64,000 nt of DNA from Streptomyces flaveolus (lineage in GTDB: Bacteria > Actinomycetota > Actinomycetes > Streptomycetales > Streptomycetaceae): contig NZ_BMRV01000003.1 in NCBI RefSeq assembly GCF_014648815.1, positions 558,001 through 622,000 on the forward strand. The letters run 5' to 3'. Position numbers and translations under genes: made by a program. Position 1 is the stretch's first letter, and every line of letters begins with the position of its first letter. Shown piece by piece: positions 25,669 through 34,418 of this stretch. The notes beneath the pieces are model-generated. The model searched no databases. It had not been told where the DNA came from and worked only from the letters and a program-made list of their open reading frames with translations.

Positions 25669-27705
25669 CTAGACCCGGTCCTGGAAGACGGTGTACCAGG
25701 GGTACGTACCCACCACTGCGTTGTCGGCCGTCACGGCCTCCAGCGTGTAGAAGTATGTGTTCCCCTTCGCCGCCGTGGCGTCCTCCCACGTCCGGGCGTT
25801 CGCCGGGAGCAGGTCGCGGTGCTGGGGCTCGTACGCCTTGGTCACCGGGTTCCACCGGCTCACGCGGTAGCCGGTGACCGTGGCGCAGCGGGCCGTGTCC
25901 GTGCACTGCCAGTCGACGGACGGACGGGTGGCCGTCGCGTTGTGGCCCACGCTGCCGAGGTTCCAGTCCCGGGTGACGGTCACGGACGGCCGGACGTCGA
26001 GCTCGGTGGCCTGGACCACGGTGACCTTCGGGTCGCTCGGAAGCAGCGTGTTGTTCCAGTGGTCCCTGGCCGTCACCGCGTACACGTGCGTCTCGCCGTC
26101 CGGCAGGTCGCCGCAGAGGATCGCGAGCGGGTTGCTCGTGCCCTCCGAGCAACGGGAGGTGTCGAGCCACTTGACCGTGCCGTCGGCCTGCCGGACGCCC
26201 GTCCGGACCACGTACTCGTCGATGTCGTCCTCGGGCGAGGCGGCCCAGCTCACCAGCATGCCGTCGCCGCGCGGAGTGACCTTCACGCCGGTGACCGGGC
26301 CGGGCGCCACGCTGTCGCCGGTGCGGACGACGAGCGGGACGGAGTAAGCCGACTCGTTGCCGTCCGGGTCCACCGCCGTGACGGCGTACGTGACGTACGT
26401 GTTCACGGGCATGTCCAGGTCGACGCACGCGCCCCCGTTGCCCGCCTCGTTGCTCCCCTCGTCGGCGCAGGTCACCTCGGTGCGGGCGGCCGGGTCGAAG
26501 GTCTTGCCGGGCGAGCGGTACACGCGGTAGTGCCCGCCGTTGTCGTAGTCCTCGGACCAGCGGCCGCCGGGCGCCGTCCAGTACACCGCGGTGTAGCCGG
26601 GACGGGCCACGGAGTTGAGGCGGGTCGGGGACGCCGGCGGCGTACGGTCGACGCCGTCACCGGTGACTGCGGCATACGCCCCCGGGTTGCCGAGCGCGTC
26701 GACGCCGCGGACGCGGTAGTACTGGTTCGCGTTCACGGGGGCGTCGGTCCGGTACGACGTCATGGTCGTCGTGTCCAGCAGCTCGAACGGGCCGGTGGCC
26801 GCGGAGGCCGCGTACACCTGGTACTTCGCGGCGTCGCCGACGGCCTGCCAGTTCAGGGTGGCCCACCAGGCGTCGCTGACGACCTTGAGACCGGTCGGGG
26901 CGGCCGGGCCGGTGCGGTCGACGGTGGTGGCTGTCACGTCGAGGCTGCCGGTGGACTCGCGGCCGGCCTTGTCGACGGCCCGGACCTCGTAGAGGAAGGT
27001 CTGGCCGGTCGCGGGCGGCGCGTCGACGAAGGACGGAGAGGTGAGCAGGGAGCTGCCGCTGACCTTGGCCCAGCTCGTGGCGCTCAGCCGGCGGTACACG
27101 CGGTACCCGGCGAGATCCATCTCCTTGTTGGCGGCCCAGCGCAGGGTGGTCCTGGCGGTGGTCTTGTCGTACGCGGTGGTGACGACGGTCGGCGCGAGCG
27201 GCTTGACGGTGTCGACGGTCGCCTCGGTGCGCGGGGCGTACGTGAAGGCGGCGGAGGCGTAGCCGGTCCAGGCGACGTAGTCCACGCGGATCGTGTGCTT
27301 GCCGGACGGGATGGTCAGGTCGACGGTCTTGCGGACAGTGGCGGAAACGTTCTTCCACAGGTCGATCTTCCGCACGCCGTCGACGTAGACGCGCATGCCG
27401 TCCTGGGTGGCCGCAGAGAGCCGGAAGGGGCCGCCGGATCCGAAGTCCCTGGTGAGGGACCAGCGGACGGAGAAGTTGTCGTTGGGCAGCGTGACGCCGG
27501 CCGGGTCGCCGTAGCCGTAGTTCTCGGCGATGGCCGAGTCGCAGGCGGTCAGCTTGGGCGTGCCACTGAAGGTGGCATTGCCGAAGTACTGCGCCGTCCA
27601 GACGGGGGAGGCGCAGGCGGCGGAGGCCGGGGTGGCGGTGAGCAGACCGCCGGCCGTGGCGAGAGCGGCCGTCAGGGCCAGCGCTCCCACGCGGGTACGA
27701 GTCAT
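25669..27705 (-). CDS. Secreted PA14/fibronectin type III repeat protein
   Basis: A 678-residue exported protein with a signal peptide (TRVGALALTAALATAGGLLT, cleaved after ATPASA). Residues about 32-155 resemble a PA14-like carbohydrate-binding domain (WTAQYFGNATFSG, NFSVRWSLTRDF, MRVYVDGVRKIDLWK, HTIRVDYVAWTGYASAAF). About five fibronectin type III modules follow to the end, each beginning around a proline-rich PxxPTxL motif and containing YRVYR- or YEVRAVD-type strands. No catalytic domain is visible, so it is probably a cell-surface or polysaccharide-adhering protein. ATG 27705 is chosen for the signal peptide. Monocistronic, with a strong terminator downstream. Confidence 0.8.
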   Translation of the reverse strand: MTRTRVGALALTAALATAGGLLTATPASAACASPVWTAQYFGNATFSGTPKLTACDSAIAENYGYGDPAGVTLPNDNFSVRWSLTRDFGSGGPFRLSAATQDGMRVYVDGVRKIDLWKNVSATVRKTVDLTIPSGKHTIRVDYVAWTGYASAAFTYAPRTEATVDTVKPLAPTVVTTAYDKTTARTTLRWAANKEMDLAGYRVYRRLSATSWAKVSGSSLLTSPSFVDAPPATGQTFLYEVRAVDKAGRESTGSLDVTATTVDRTGPAAPTGLKVVSDAWWATLNWQAVGDAAKYQVYAASAATGPFELLDTTTMTSYRTDAPVNANQYYRVRGVDALGNPGAYAAVTGDGVDRTPPASPTRLNSVARPGYTAVYWTAPGGRWSEDYDNGGHYRVYRSPGKTFDPAARTEVTCADEGSNEAGNGGACVDLDMPVNTYVTYAVTAVDPDGNESAYSVPLVVRTGDSVAPGPVTGVKVTPRGDGMLVSWAASPEDDIDEYVVRTGVRQADGTVKWLDTSRCSEGTSNPLAILCGDLPDGETHVYAVTARDHWNNTLLPSDPKVTVVQATELDVRPSVTVTRDWNLGSVGHNATATRPSVDWQCTDTARCATVTGYRVSRWNPVTKAYEPQHRDLLPANARTWEDATAAKGNTYFYTLEAVTADNAVVGTYPWYTVFQDRV

Positions 27706-28090
27706 CACAGAGAGAGGGGCCCTTTCCGGACCGACATGGAACACGTAGAACATAGTGATGTCTGTGTGACCCGTGAGGCGGGTGCAGGGTTGCCCCCGCC
27801 CCTTCATTTTTTGTACGGACGTTCGTCAGCCCGGCCGGGCCCGTTCTTGGCCGCCCTCGCCCAGCCCCCCGGTGTCGGCGGCCGGCATGCCGCCGAACGC
27901 CGTTACCCGCGCCTGCGTCCCGGGCACCCGGCAGCACCGGCGAGCAGCGCCTGCCCCGTCGAGGTGTAGGCGACCCGCGGCTCTGTGTGCGATCGAGCAC
28001 TGGGCGATCTCGGCCTGCTGACGTGCCGCCACCACGGCAGGCGCCCCCAGGCAGCGGATCGGGATTCCGGGCGGCAGAACGATGAATCGA
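27706..28090. other. Intergenic region between FN3 gene and padR
   Basis: No gene is supported; frames are open only through base composition. It should contain the promoter of the FN3 protein gene, not identified by eye. Confidence 0.4.
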
Positions 28091-28120
28091 TCGACAGTAT
28101 ATGTCGGTCGCTGATATATA
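28091..28120 (+). promoter_or_regulatory. padR promoter with embedded operator, leaderless
   Basis: TCGACA (28091-28096) and TATATA (28115-28120), 18 bases apart, form a good sigma-70 type promoter. Transcription would begin around 28127-28129, which is the padR ATG itself, so the mRNA is probably leaderless; no ribosome site is present. The palindrome GACA-GTATA-TGTC (28093-28105) overlaps the -35 box and is a likely PadR autoregulatory site. Confidence 0.6.
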
Positions 28121-28128
28121 TAGGCGGC

Positions 28129-28485
28129 ATGACTGAGCGACCGCTTCAGGAGCCGACGCTGCTCCTGCTCACCGCCCTGGCCGACGAGCCCAGGCACGGC
28201 TACGGACTGATTCAGGAGATCGACGCGATCTCCCAGGGCCGTGTGCGGATGCGCACCGGCACTCTCTACGGCGCACTGGACCGGCTGGTCCAGCAGGGCC
28301 TGATCCGGATCGAGCGCGAGGAGGTCGTGGACGGTCGGGCACGCAAGGTCTACGCCCTCGCCGAGGCCGGCCGAGACGTGCTGGCCGCCGAGACGGAGCG
28401 GCTGCGTGCTGTCGTCGCCGAGGCGGAGCGTCGACTGGCCGCCCGTCGCGCCCACGCCATCCGCCCGAAGGGGGCCCTGGCATGA
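28129..28485 (+). CDS. PadR family transcriptional regulator
   Basis: A 118-residue PadR-type repressor. The winged helix (about 8-85) has EPTLLLLTALADEPRHGYGL followed by RMRTGTLYGALDRLVQQGLI, and the wing VVDGRARKVYALAEAGR. A C-terminal helix (LRAVVAEAERRLAARRAH) serves dimerisation. ATG 28129 lies where transcription is predicted to start. The stop overlaps the next gene by ATGA; PadR genes paired with a membrane protein of this kind are common in actinomycetes and the pair is probably autoregulated. Confidence 0.85.
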   Translation: MTERPLQEPTLLLLTALADEPRHGYGLIQEIDAISQGRVRMRTGTLYGALDRLVQQGLIRIEREEVVDGRARKVYALAEAGRDVLAAETERLRAVVAEAERRLAARRAHAIRPKGALA

Positions 28486-29426
28486 CGCAGCAGCACAGCT
28501 CACTCGCGTTCCGCTGGGCGCTGCGCCTCCATCCGGCCGCCTACCGCGCCGAGCACGAAGCCGAGTTGACCGCGATCTATGCCGAGGCGACGCAGGACGC
28601 CGGCCCGCTCGGCCGGCTGCGCGAGGCGCTCGATGTCGCCGGCCATGGCCTGCGGCGGCGCACCGGCCTGGGCTCCGACCGGATGACGGGTCAGGTACTG
28701 GCGCAGGCGGCCCCGCTGGCTGTCGCCGTGGCGACGGGCAGCTTCCTGGCGGGCCTGTTGTGGCTCTTCACCCCCGGTCCCCGGACCTCGCCCGCGGCCT
28801 CGCTCCCGAATGTGCTGAGCCTGGCCAACACGGGCCTCACGCCGCTGCTCTGGCTGGCGGCGCTCGCGGCTGTCTGGACCGGGCGCTGGACCGTGGCCCG
28901 TGCACTGGTCGTGTCCGCGATGGTGCTGTCCTTGGCCGACGTCCTGCCGGCCGCGTTCTCCTCCTCCGGCTTCCACGGCACCCCCTCGATCGCAGTGGTC
29001 CGACTGGCCGTGCCGCTGCTCACCGTCACCGTCGTCCTCGCCGCACCCAGGGATCTGCTCGGCCCCTCCCCGTCTCAACGCCGCACGATCACGGGAACCA
29101 CCGCCCTGGCGGCCGTCCTGGCGTCGGGTGTGCAGTTCGTTGACATGTACTACCCCTCTATGCTGGGCGTTCTCGGCGCCATCGGCCCGCTGTGGGCCGG
29201 GGTCCTGTGGGCCGGGGTCCTCGCGATCGCCCTGCTCTTCGGCGCGCGTAACCGGTTGACCGTCGCGGGGGCGGCGGTGGCCGTGCTGCCCACCACGCTG
29301 CAGGTGACGGTCCAGCTCACCCCCGCGGGCGTGGTCGTCCTGCTCCTGGTCCTGCTCAGCAGCACGGTGCCCTTCCTCCGCGCGCGCCGGCGCCACATCC
29401 AGTCAACCCCGCCGAGCGCGGGATAG
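28482..29426 (+). CDS. Multi-pass membrane protein partnered with PadR
   Basis: A 314-residue membrane protein. A soluble N-terminal part (FRWALRLHPAAYRAEHEAEL, about 9-28) resembles the opening of many PadR-linked membrane proteins, and about seven hydrophobic helices follow from residue 70 to 300. No transporter signature is visible. A 15-bp tandem repeat around 29193-29222 encodes LWAGVLWAGVLA inside a helix. Translationally coupled to padR, it is likely the target or effector of that regulator; its function is unknown. Confidence 0.7.
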   Translation: MTQQHSSLAFRWALRLHPAAYRAEHEAELTAIYAEATQDAGPLGRLREALDVAGHGLRRRTGLGSDRMTGQVLAQAAPLAVAVATGSFLAGLLWLFTPGPRTSPAASLPNVLSLANTGLTPLLWLAALAAVWTGRWTVARALVVSAMVLSLADVLPAAFSSSGFHGTPSIAVVRLAVPLLTVTVVLAAPRDLLGPSPSQRRTITGTTALAAVLASGVQFVDMYYPSMLGVLGAIGPLWAGVLWAGVLAIALLFGARNRLTVAGAAVAVLPTTLQVTVQLTPAGVVVLLLVLLSSTVPFLRARRRHIQSTPPSAG

Positions 29427-29519
29427 ATGCCTCCTGGATCCCGGGCCGCACCCCGGATCGGCCCGGCGTCAAGCGGTCAACCGGCGGCGACCGGCTGCGG
29501 AGGGAGTCCTTCTCCGCAT

Positions 29520-30391
29520 GCTGCGGCGTCCACGCGCGCTCGACGTTCTCGCCTCTGGCCTCGACGGTGACGACGTCGGTCACGGCACCACCAACGTCGA
29601 CATCAAGACACCGCTGCGCCTGGCCCTCGCCAGGATCGGCGGCCTGGACCCGCTGCACCTGCGGGTGGGGCCGGACGGACTGGAGGCTCGATCCGCGCGA
29701 CGGCTCCATCGCGGACCCAACGGACCCGATCGTGCAGCAGTTCCTCATCTACCGAGCGCTGGTACGACCTGCAGCGCCGCACGCGTGCGAACCACCTCCC
29801 CGACATCCCCCACGCCCACCGCTGGATCTTCCACACCCTGACCGGCACACCCCCGCGCCTGGCACACCCTGCCATCGCGCCGACGACACCCTCACAGCGC
29901 CAGCAGTATGCGATTCCGCTGGCGCATCCTGCCGGCCGAGGCCGAACTCCTCACCCACGCCGCGCGCACGATCCTCGATGAGCACGGCATCGACGAACCC
30001 CTCCAGTGGGCCCTACGCCTTGCCCCTACCGCCCTTCGCCCACTGACCCTGCCGGGCCCGACCCGGACAGCATCACCGTGGCCGGGCTCCACGAGGCCGT
30101 CCGCGTCGGCGACTTCTCCATCGCCCAGGTCACCAAGAGGCTCAACACCACCACAGCACACGTCATCCATCTGCTGTCCCGACCCCCGGTCGACTGGAGC
30201 CCGCCCCGGTTCCGGCGTACCCAGCACACCGCCACCCGCATCAGGCGATGGCGTACGTGGTACGAACACGACCACTTGTCCCTTCAGGACATCGCCGACC
30301 GCGAAGGGACGAGTCTGGCCACCGTGCGTCCCGCCTTCCTCGAGAACGATGTCCCGATCCGCCCACCAGGAAGCTTTCGACGCCGACCGTG
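29520..30391 (+). pseudogene. Decayed HTH-containing gene (TniQ-like?), several frameshifts
   Basis: Pieces in different plus frames read in order as one protein: RLALARIGGLDPLHLRVGPD; DGSIADPTDPIVQQFLIYRA; WYDLQRRTRANHLPDIPHAH; RFRWRILPAEAELLTHAART; VDWSPPRFRRTQHTATRIRR; HLSLQDIADREGTSLATVRP. The last part is a resolvase-like helix-turn-helix. The general layout recalls TniQ-type proteins of mobile elements in actinomycetes, though I am not certain. At least three frameshifts disable it. Confidence 0.5.
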
Positions 30392-30434
30392 ATCGGAGGA
30401 TGCTCACAGAAGACCCAGCGCCGGCCCTCGATGA

Positions 30435-31328
30435 TCAGCCGAGCGCCGACCGTTCCGGGTCCGGGTGGGCTTCCTGGGTGGCGGCCCAGGTGGTGAGGAG
30501 GCGCAGCCCTTCTTCGGAAGGGGAGCCGGGCTCGGCGGTGTAGATGGTGAGGGTGAGGCCGGGGGCAGCGGCCATTTCCAGACCCTCGAAGGAGAGGGAG
30601 AGGGCGCCGACGGCCTGGTGGTGGAAATGCTTGGTGCCGGTGCCGTGGTGGCGGACGTTGTGTGCACCCCACCGGGTACGGAAGTCGTCACTGCGGGTGC
30701 ACAGCTCACCGACGAGGTCGTGCAGGTCCTTGTCGTGCGGGTTGCGGCCAGCTTCCGCACGCACGATGGCGACGGTGATGTCGGCGAAGGCGTCCCAGTT
30801 CGGGTAGAAGCGGCGGGCGGCGGGGTCGAGGAAGGTGAAGCGGGCCAGGTTCTGCTGGTTGCCCGGGGTGGCGTAGAGGTCGGTGTAGAAGGCGCGGAAG
30901 AGCTGGTTGGCGGCGAGGACGTCCATGCGCCCGTTGCGGACGAAGGCCGGTCCGGCGGTGATGGCGTCCAGGGTCCATTGGAGGCTGGGGTGCGGCTTCC
31001 ACTGCTCCTTGGTCCGCCGGCGGCGAGGGCGGGAGAGGGCGTCGGAGCCGTCGGCGGCCTGGGCCAGGTTCACCAGGTGAGCGCGCTCCGCGTCGTCGAG
31101 CTGGAGAGCTCGGGCGAGAGCTTCGAGGACGGACGGGGAGACCCCGGCAAGGTTGCCACGCTCCAGTTTCGCGTAGTACTCGACGCTCATGTCGGCCAGG
31201 GCCGCGACCTCGCTGCGGCGCAGCCCCGGCACACGGCGCCGGGAACCTCCGGGCAGTCCGGCCCGGTCAGGGGTGATCTTCGCGCGCCGCGAGGTGAGGA
31301 ACTCGCGGACCTCCTCACGGTTGTCCAT
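30435..31328 (-). CDS. XRE family regulator with MmyB-like domain
   Basis: A 297-residue regulator. Residues about 5-80 form an XRE-type helix-turn-helix (LRRSEVAALADMSVEYYAKL, ERGNLAGVSPSVLEALARAL). Residues about 100-285 form the MmyB-like ligand domain (PAFVRNGRMDVLAANQLFRA, NLARFTFLDPAARRFY). ATG 31328 follows GAAGG. It is divergent from the alcohol dehydrogenase gene at 31550, with a 23-bp palindrome between them. Such regulators commonly repress the divergent oxidoreductase gene. Confidence 0.9.
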   Translation of the reverse strand: MDNREEVREFLTSRRAKITPDRAGLPGGSRRRVPGLRRSEVAALADMSVEYYAKLERGNLAGVSPSVLEALARALQLDDAERAHLVNLAQAADGSDALSRPRRRRTKEQWKPHPSLQWTLDAITAGPAFVRNGRMDVLAANQLFRAFYTDLYATPGNQQNLARFTFLDPAARRFYPNWDAFADITVAIVRAEAGRNPHDKDLHDLVGELCTRSDDFRTRWGAHNVRHHGTGTKHFHHQAVGALSLSFEGLEMAAAPGLTLTIYTAEPGSPSEEGLRLLTTWAATQEAHPDPERSALG

Positions 31329-31360
31329 GCCTTCGACGGTACGTCCCGTACACGGCCATA

Positions 31361-31383
31361 GGGATGTACTGCCAGTACACCCC
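31361..31383. promoter_or_regulatory. Operator palindrome between XRE regulator and ADH
   Basis: TGTACTG-C-CAGTACA (31365-31379) is a perfect inverted repeat around one base, and after one mismatch on each side it extends with GGG and CCC to 23 bp. A second, shorter dyad GTACG-TCC-CGTAC lies near 31339-31351, closer to the regulator gene. Both share a GTAC core, suggesting two sites for the same protein. Confidence 0.65.
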
Positions 31384-31549
31384 TTGTCAGTGACTCGCTG
31401 CGCGCGTGAAGAGGGCGTTACCTGGAAGGCGTGCTGCTGCTCCTTCAGCCACCAAGGCGGCGAAGGAGCAGCTTCACGCCCCCCTCGGGCGATCCGCCGC
31501 CCGAGGCTCAGGGGCCCGCACCTGCAACCCGTAGGCAAAGGAGACTCTC

Positions 31550-32566
31550 ATGCGCGGCGCAGTGATCCACTCCCCTGGCGACATCCGCTTCGAGGCTCTG
31601 GAAGACCCGAAGATCGAGCACCCGACCGACGCGATCATCCGCACGGCGGTGACCTGTGTGTGCGGGTCGGATCTGTGGCCGTACCGGGGTGCGGAGCCGA
31701 CCGAGCACGCCCATCCGATGGGCCATGAGTACGTCGGCTTCGTGCAGGAGGTCGGCTCCGACGTCACCTCGGTCAAGCCGGGCCAGTTCGTCGTCGGCTC
31801 GTTCGCGACCTCCGACAACACCTGCGCGAACTGCCGCAACGGGTTCCAGTCGAACTGCCTGAACCGCGAGTTCATGTCCACCTGCCAGGCCGACTACGTC
31901 CGTATCCCCAACGCGCAGGGCACCCTCGTGGCCACCGACGGTGTGCCGGACGAGCGGTTCTGGCCGGGGCTTCTGGCCGTCTCGGACGTGATGGGCACCG
32001 GCTGGTGGGCCGCCGACGCCGCCGAGGTCAAGCCCGGCTCAACCGCCGTCGTCGTCGGCGACGGCGCGGTCGGCCTGTGCGCCGTGATCGCCGCCAAGGA
32101 CCTGGGCGCGGAGCGCATCATCGCCATGTCCCGCCACGAGACCCGGCAGAAGCTCGCCCGGGAGTTCGGAGCGACCGACATCGTCACCGAGCGCGGCGAG
32201 GAAGGTGTCGCCCGGATCAAGGAGATGACCGGCGGGATCGGCGCCGACAGCGTCCTGGAGTGCGTCGGCACCGCCCAGTCCATGCAGCAGGCCCTCCACT
32301 CCGCCCGCCCCGGTGGCAACGTCGGCTTCGTCGGTGTCCCGCACGAGGTCGCCGTCGACGGCCAGGAGCTGTTCTTCTCCCACGTGGGCCTGCGCGGCGG
32401 CCCCGCCCCGGTACGCCGCTACCTGCCCGACCTGATCGACCGCGTCCTGTCTGGTCGGATCGACCCGGGCAAGGTCTTCGACCTCACCCTGCCCCTGGAC
32501 CAGGTCGCCGAAGGCTACAAGGCCATGGACGAGCGCCGCGCCATCAAGACGCTCCTCAAGCCCTGA
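31550..32566 (+). CDS. Zinc-dependent alcohol dehydrogenase
   Basis: A 338-residue medium-chain dehydrogenase. Catalytic zinc ligands are Cys38 (VCGSD) and His59-Glu60 (GHEYVG). The structural-zinc loop has cysteines 92, 95 and 103 (TCANCRNGFQSNC) plus probably 112. The Rossmann fingerprint is VVGDGAVGLCAVIAAKDLGA. It oxidises alcohols or reduces aldehydes, NAD(P)-dependent. ATG 31550 follows AAAGGAG. First gene of a rightward set (cupin, broken SDR, lipoprotein, MFS exporter), probably repressed by the divergent XRE protein. Confidence 0.9.
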   Translation: MRGAVIHSPGDIRFEALEDPKIEHPTDAIIRTAVTCVCGSDLWPYRGAEPTEHAHPMGHEYVGFVQEVGSDVTSVKPGQFVVGSFATSDNTCANCRNGFQSNCLNREFMSTCQADYVRIPNAQGTLVATDGVPDERFWPGLLAVSDVMGTGWWAADAAEVKPGSTAVVVGDGAVGLCAVIAAKDLGAERIIAMSRHETRQKLAREFGATDIVTERGEEGVARIKEMTGGIGADSVLECVGTAQSMQQALHSARPGGNVGFVGVPHEVAVDGQELFFSHVGLRGGPAPVRRYLPDLIDRVLSGRIDPGKVFDLTLPLDQVAEGYKAMDERRAIKTLLKP

Positions 32567-32607
32567 TCACCGTGCCGCCGTACCCCCACCCGTACAAGGA
32601 GCTTTTC

Positions 32608-33018
32608 GTGCAGATCACCCGCAGCTCGATCGCCACCGTCAAGGGGCCCGCGGACTGGTTCACCGGCGACGTCTACATCGACGCCGTCGCCGCGGCACCC
32701 GCCCCCTCCCGGGTCACCGCCGCTCTGGTGCATTTCATGCCCGGCGCCCGCACCCACTGGCACCGCCACCCGCTGGGCCAGACCGTCTTCGTCACCGAAG
32801 GGATCGGTCTGTGCCAGCGCCGCGGCGGACCCGTGGAAGTCATCCGGCCCGGCGATCGCGTCCTGTTCGAGGCCGACGAGGAACACTGGCATGGTGCCGC
32901 GCCGAACCGGCTGATGGTCCACGTCGCCATCAACGAGGGCGACGATGACCACGACGTCGTGCACTGGCTGAACCCCGTCACCGACGAGGAGTACGCCGCG
33001 GCCCCGGCCACCAGCTGA
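32608..33018 (+). CDS. Cupin-domain protein
   Basis: A 136-residue single-domain cupin. The metal motif is THWHRHPLGQTVFVTEGIGL (three histidines and the trailing acidic residue), then GDRVLFEADEEHWHGAAPNR with another histidine. Close relatives are described as carboxymuconolactone-decarboxylase-linked cupins and hydroxynitrile-lyase-like cupins; the substrate is unknown. GTG 32608 follows AAGGAG. It lies 41 bases after the alcohol dehydrogenase gene in the same operon. Confidence 0.85.
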   Translation: MQITRSSIATVKGPADWFTGDVYIDAVAAAPAPSRVTAALVHFMPGARTHWHRHPLGQTVFVTEGIGLCQRRGGPVEVIRPGDRVLFEADEEHWHGAAPNRLMVHVAINEGDDDHDVVHWLNPVTDEEYAAAPATS

Positions 33019-33159
33019 CCCCGGCCCCCCGGTCCGGCGCGCTGCACAGAGCACCGCGAACGAATGCCTCGTCGTGAAGCCGATCCGTGACCACACCGCT
33101 CCTTCCTCGGGCTGCCCCGGCGGGGCTCGCCCGCACCCACCTTGTCGAGGAGAACCACC

Positions 33160-33841
33160 GTGACCACCTTCGCCCTCGTCGGCGCCGGCCCCGGCCTGGG
33201 GCTCGCAGCCGCCCGTCGCTTCGGCACGGCGGGCCACCGCGTCGCCCTCCTCTCGCGGAGCGCCCAGCACCAGGACAACCTGGCCGCCGGACTGGCGAGG
33301 GAGAACATCCACGCCTGCGGCTTCACCGCCGACGTCCTCGACCCCGCCTCCCTCACCGCAGCCCTGCGTAAGGCTGCGGACACGCTGGGCCCCGTCGAGA
33401 TCCTCCAGTTCAGCCCGGTGCCCCGAGGCGACTTCATGAAGCCGGTCCTGGACCACCGAGGCCGATCTGGATGACCCGCTGGCCTTCTCCGTCAAAGGGC
33501 CGCTCACCTGCGTGAAGACGGTCTTGCCCGGTATGCGGGAGCTGGGCCGGGGCACGCTGCTGTTCGTCAACGGCGGCAGCGAGGTACGCCCGCACCCACC
33601 GGGCCGGCACATCGATCGCGTTCGCCGCCGAGAGCGCCTACGCGGCGATGCTCCACACACCGCACTCGCCCCGGAGAACATCCACGCCGCGCAGCTCATC
33701 GTCCCCGGCGCGATCAGCCCCGACTCCGCGACCTCCAGCCCCACGACGCTGGCCGAGCGGCTGTACGGCCTGCACACCGACCGCAAGGGCTTCCGCCACT
33801 ACGCCGAGCCCATGCCCGACCCGCAGAACAGCGCCCCGTGA
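33160..33841 (+). pseudogene. Short-chain dehydrogenase, frameshifted
   Basis: The start is intact (GTG with CGAGGAG; TTFALVGAGPGLGLAAARRF, then FTADVLDPASLTAALRKAAD). The frame is lost near 33455 and resumes as TEADLDDPLAFSVKGPLTCV, then MRELGRGTLLFVNGGSE. A central piece (AFAAESAYAAMLHT) lies in a third frame, and the end (APENIHAAQLIVPGAISPDS, then GFRHYAEP) is again readable. At least two or three indels are needed. It sits between cupin and lipoprotein genes, so the operon lost this oxidoreductase unless the indels are sequence errors. Confidence 0.7.
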
Positions 33842-34377
33842 CCTACACCCTTCGCTGTGCCCTGACCGCCACCGCCGTCACCGGCGTCCTGTTGGTGACC
33901 GCGACCGCCTGCTCCGACGACTCACCCGCCGAGCAGACGCCGGCCACCGACTCCGCGTCATCGTCCACGTCCGGGCAGCCGCAGACCTCGGTGCCAGCAA
34001 GCGCGTCCGGCTCAGACAGGAGATCTCCGATGGACATCCGCGTCACCATCGACGGGCGGCCCGTCGACGCGACTTTGAACGACAGCCCCGCTGCCCGTGA
34101 CCTCGCCTCCCTGCTCCCGCTCACCCTGAACCTGGAGGACTTCCACGGAACCGAGCGGATCGCCGACCCGCCCAGGAAGCTGACCACCGAAGGCGGTCCC
34201 GAACCGGCCGCAGCAAAGGTCGGAGACATCGCTTACTTCGCACCATGGGGCAACCTCGCCCTCTTCTACAAGAACGGCCCCGCCGCCTCCCCCGACCTGC
34301 TGATCCTCGGTCACATCGACACCGAAGCCGAACAGTTGTCCGAGGCTGATCGGATCACCATCGAGGCCGCCTCCTGA
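33838..34377 (+). CDS. Cyclophilin-like-fold lipoprotein
   Basis: A 179-residue lipoprotein with a lipobox (LVTATAC, Cys25), a serine/threonine-rich linker (about 26-62) and a C-terminal domain (about 66-178) of the cyclophilin-like fold. That domain includes MDIRVTIDGRPVDATLNDSP, SLLPLTLNLEDFHGTERIAD and GDIAYFAPWGNLALFYKNG. The fold is shared with uncharacterised secreted proteins often placed beside oxidoreductases. GTG 33838 overlaps the SDR remnant's stop (GTGA), so it belongs to the alcohol dehydrogenase operon. Confidence 0.75.
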   Translation: MTYTLRCALTATAVTGVLLVTATACSDDSPAEQTPATDSASSSTSGQPQTSVPASASGSDRRSPMDIRVTIDGRPVDATLNDSPAARDLASLLPLTLNLEDFHGTERIADPPRKLTTEGGPEPAAAKVGDIAYFAPWGNLALFYKNGPAASPDLLILGHIDTEAEQLSEADRITIEAAS

Positions 34378-34418
34378 CCTCGCCCACCCCACCTCCTCGT
34401 ACGGAAAGAAGTCTTCGC

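Noticed and set aside
25819..27969. 716-codon plus-strand frame opposite the FN3 protein gene
   Set aside because: Repetitive Val/Gly/Arg composition and no signal peptide or domain. The minus strand encodes a signal peptide and FN3 repeats.
29193..29222. 15-bp tandem duplication as an insertion-site footprint
   Set aside because: It lies in frame inside a transmembrane helix and encodes a repeated LWAGV; there is no element next to it.
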